From contig NZ_HG992749.1 in NCBI RefSeq assembly GCF_905175385.1, positions 1,674,001-1,738,000 of the forward strand: 64,000 nt of DNA. The letters run 5' to 3'. The translations under genes and the position numbers were made by a program. Numbering within the stretch: position 1 is the stretch's first letter; each line of letters opens with the position of its first letter. This DNA is from Vibrio sp. B1FLJ16. Its GTDB lineage: Bacteria; Pseudomonadota; Gammaproteobacteria; Enterobacterales; Vibrionaceae. The notes beneath the pieces were generated by a model. That model ran no database searches and was not told the DNA's origin. It saw only the letters and a program-made list of their open reading frames with translations. Positions 62,465-64,000 of the stretch are shown here, piece by piece.

Positions 62465-63234
62465 TGATGTTAGTCGCGAACAACGTAAATATTCAGATTG
62501 ATACACTTACCCTTGCTAATAACTTCAATTTCCAGCTGGTACCTGGTCAGGTAACTGCCGTGCTAGGTCCGAATGGTGCGGGGAAAAGTACCCTGCTTAA
62601 AGCCATTTTTGGTGATGTAAATATGGCCAGTGGATCGATTTCTCACTACGATGACGAACTAAATAACAAATCTCTCTCTTCATGGCGTGCCAAATTCGGC
62701 TATATGCCGCAAGATATTGGCTTAGAAGTAAGCTTGACTGTTATTGAAGTCGTACTGATGGGACGTTTAGACAGCTTAAGTTTACGTATTGATGACAAGT
62801 TACTGGGTGAAGGCTTACAGATACTGAACAGTATCGGCATGGCACATCTTGCAAACCGTAACGTAAGTTCTCTCAGTGGTGGTCAGCGTCAAATGATTTT
62901 GTTCGCACAAGCCATCATGCGTAATCCACAAATCATGCTGCTTGATGAGCCCGTCAGCGCGCTCGACCTGCACCATCAACACGTATTGCTCAACCACCTT
63001 GTGACCCAAACTCGCGCGCAAAGCTACGTGAGCATCATGGTGTTGCACGACCTCAACCTTGCAGCTCAGTACGCGGATAACCTCTTAGTGATAAAGCAAG
63101 GTGAATTAGTCAGTGTAGGATCACCAAAAGATGTTCTAACCACAGACCTAGTCAAGGACATCTATCAGGTTGAAGCGAGCGTCCATCATGATGAAGACGG
63201 CGTGCCATTCGTAAGGACGATGAAAGCCAGTTAA
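62464..63234 (+). CDS. FepC/FecE-type ABC ATPase
   Basis: A 256-aa ATPase: Walker A LGPNGAGKSTLLKA, signature LSGGQRQMILFAQ, Walker B IMLLDEPVSALDL, H-loop MVLHDLNLAAQ. It powers the permease coded just upstream, together with the divergent binding protein. A palindromic hairpin follows 30 bp after the stop. Confidence 0.92.
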   Translation: MMLVANNVNIQIDTLTLANNFNFQLVPGQVTAVLGPNGAGKSTLLKAIFGDVNMASGSISHYDDELNNKSLSSWRAKFGYMPQDIGLEVSLTVIEVVLMGRLDSLSLRIDDKLLGEGLQILNSIGMAHLANRNVSSLSGGQRQMILFAQAIMRNPQIMLLDEPVSALDLHHQHVLLNHLVTQTRAQSYVSIMVLHDLNLAAQYADNLLVIKQGELVSVGSPKDVLTTDLVKDIYQVEASVHHDEDGVPFVRTMKAS

Positions 63235-63264
63235 TGAGGACCAAAAGCGTTCAGTAAGGCTTAG

Positions 63265-63292
63265 TTTTGGGCAATAACGTTATTGCTCAAAA
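63265..63292. terminator. Palindromic terminator between convergent genes
   Basis: TTTTGGGCAATAACG and its near-perfect complement TTATTGCTCAAAA form a stem with little loop. It lies 30 bp after the ATPase gene and 29 bp after the small minus-strand gene, so it can serve both. Confidence 0.6.
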
Positions 63293-63321
63293 TGGCTGGC
63301 TTAAATTATCCCGAGCTGAGG

Positions 63322-63579
63322 CTACTGATCATCCGATACATTTATTGTGATCAAACCAGCTTCGAGCGCCATATCAACCACCTTTTGAAACTCAGCCGGA
63401 TGAAGCATTACGTACCCCTTCAAAGCGTACCCGTCATGTTTTGACGTTGGATCTCTTTCACCGCTGCCACTGATTAGAATCTCTCCGGAGACTAACTCCG
63501 CCTTACCCAATACGACAATACATTCGTCTTCTTCAATTTGGCCGGTTGAAGAATATTCTCTGGCAATTCCTACCTTCAT
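63322..63579 (-). CDS. Small conserved hypothetical protein
   Basis: An 85-aa acidic protein starting MKVGIAREYSSTGQIEEDEC, with a beta-rich middle (VVLGKAELVSGEILISGSGE) and a C-terminal helix (HPAEFQKVVDMALEAGLITI). I preferred the ATG at 63579; an ATG six codons upstream also has no good binding site. No domain is recognised. Confidence 0.55.
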   Translation of the reverse strand: MKVGIAREYSSTGQIEEDECIVVLGKAELVSGEILISGSGERDPTSKHDGYALKGYVMLHPAEFQKVVDMALEAGLITINVSDDQ

Positions 63580-63825
63580 GTTTATCCACTCATACAAGGA
63601 AGTTTATTGAATATTAGTAATGCTCTGAAAGTACGTCAAAACAGAAAGTCATCGTCTAACACGGCATATTCAGTTCAGAGTTGACATGAGGTTTAGGCAG
63701 GAAAGAAGGTAACAATCCATCCGCTCTGATTCCGACCGGTTCCTGAACTGACAGATTGAATAGTGGATTTACAGTTATGGTGATTTGTTCATGTCAGGGT
63801 GACGGCTACAAGTTGCTTTTACTAT

Positions 63826-64000
63826 TCAGCTTTTATATTTTTCGTAAACTGAATCAAACAGCTGATTGTCAATTTGCTTTTTCTCAATGAATGGCCACCA
63901 TGACATCTGTGTCTTAGTCGTTGAACAGCGCATTTCTGATTTGTTGTCAGTGGTTCGCTTCATCTCAATATTCTGTGAAGCAAGGTGCTCCAAACATAAG
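63826..64000 (-). CDS. Partial gene cut by the window edge, unknown
   Basis: The C-terminal 57 residues of a minus-strand gene that continues beyond 64000. The readable part is hydrophilic and includes MKRTTDNKSEMRCSTTKTQM and WWPFIEKKQIDNQLFDSVYE, ending KYKS before a TGA. The amino-acid composition looks coding. No family is recognised. The 228-bp gap to its left (63598-63825) shows nothing else. Confidence 0.5.
   Translation of the reverse strand, partial: LCLEHLASQNIEMKRTTDNKSEMRCSTTKTQMSWWPFIEKKQIDNQLFDSVYEKYKS

Noticed and set aside
1..64000. CRISPR arrays, prophage or integron structures
   Set aside because: I saw no regularly spaced repeats, phage structural genes, integrase or transposase genes; the repeats present are MITE-like and non-coding.

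Overview
The window looks like a chromosomal segment of a marine gammaproteobacterium, most likely a Vibrio. I infer this from the tyrosine-catabolism and tRNA-Val(GAC) neighbourhoods, several small proteins that look like Vibrio conserved hypotheticals, a Vibrio-type inverted-repeat element (about 58 bp to 283 bp), and moderate GC content. No search was possible, so the genus is inferred. Much of the window deals with scavenging nitrogen from urea, ureides and N-heterocycles.

Layout: (1) 129-3363, a two-component pair (a kinase with a cyclic-nucleotide-like domain, and a receiver-only regulator) beside an SLC13/DASS anion symporter that carries a frameshift. (2) 3698-14992, one long minus-strand urea operon, urtABCDE-ureDABCEFG-hupE: high-affinity urea uptake, urease, its metallochaperones and a nickel permease. 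(3) 15270-19561, divergent from it, a large hybrid kinase whose sensor is an NCS1 permease-like domain, followed by an overlapping LuxR-type response regulator; this is probably a dedicated regulatory pair. (4) 19611-22193, a large MscS-type channel. (5) 22508-34061, allantoin/ureide catabolism: a divergent GntR-allantoin racemase-allantoinase unit and a minus-strand series of NCS1 permease, amidase, oxamate-hydrolase-like Ntn enzyme, ureidoglycine-glyoxylate aminotransferase, allantoate amidohydrolase, an unknown protein and two half-size CHR transporters. Perfect palindromes with the core TTGTATACAA lie in front of both divergent units. (6) 34202-37775, an AT-rich cyclic-di-GMP module (HD-GYP, active GGDEF, degenerate GGDEF), followed by small unknown genes, a LysR regulator and an atypical response regulator up to 40901. 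(7) 40932-41243, a MITE-like repeat with a 60-bp perfect palindrome. (8) 41243-49618, an uncharacterised catabolic operon with its own TetR/RutR-like regulator: Fe-S reductase, cytosine-deaminase-like amidohydrolase, RidA protein, creatininase-family enzyme, NMT1-type ABC importer and FAD oxidase. This is the best candidate for an undescribed pathway. (9) 49915-53593, a homocysteine-methyltransferase-like gene, two tRNA-Val genes, small genes and a DEDDh exonuclease. (10) 53800-57755, the tyrosine/homogentisate pathway hpd-hmgA-fah-maiA, with two TyrR-box-like sites upstream. (11) 58246-64000, an M20 peptidase, an unknown gene, a Fur-controlled divergent iron-type ABC importer, and two small genes, the last cut by the window edge.

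Three genes (SLC13, the NCS1-kinase tail and fumarylacetoacetase) are each broken by a one-base change in an A/T homopolymer, and a fourth such change could explain the kinase's missing start codon. This points to homopolymer errors in the assembly, although one site matches a -1 slippery heptamer and another is an A8 tract able to support transcriptional slippage.
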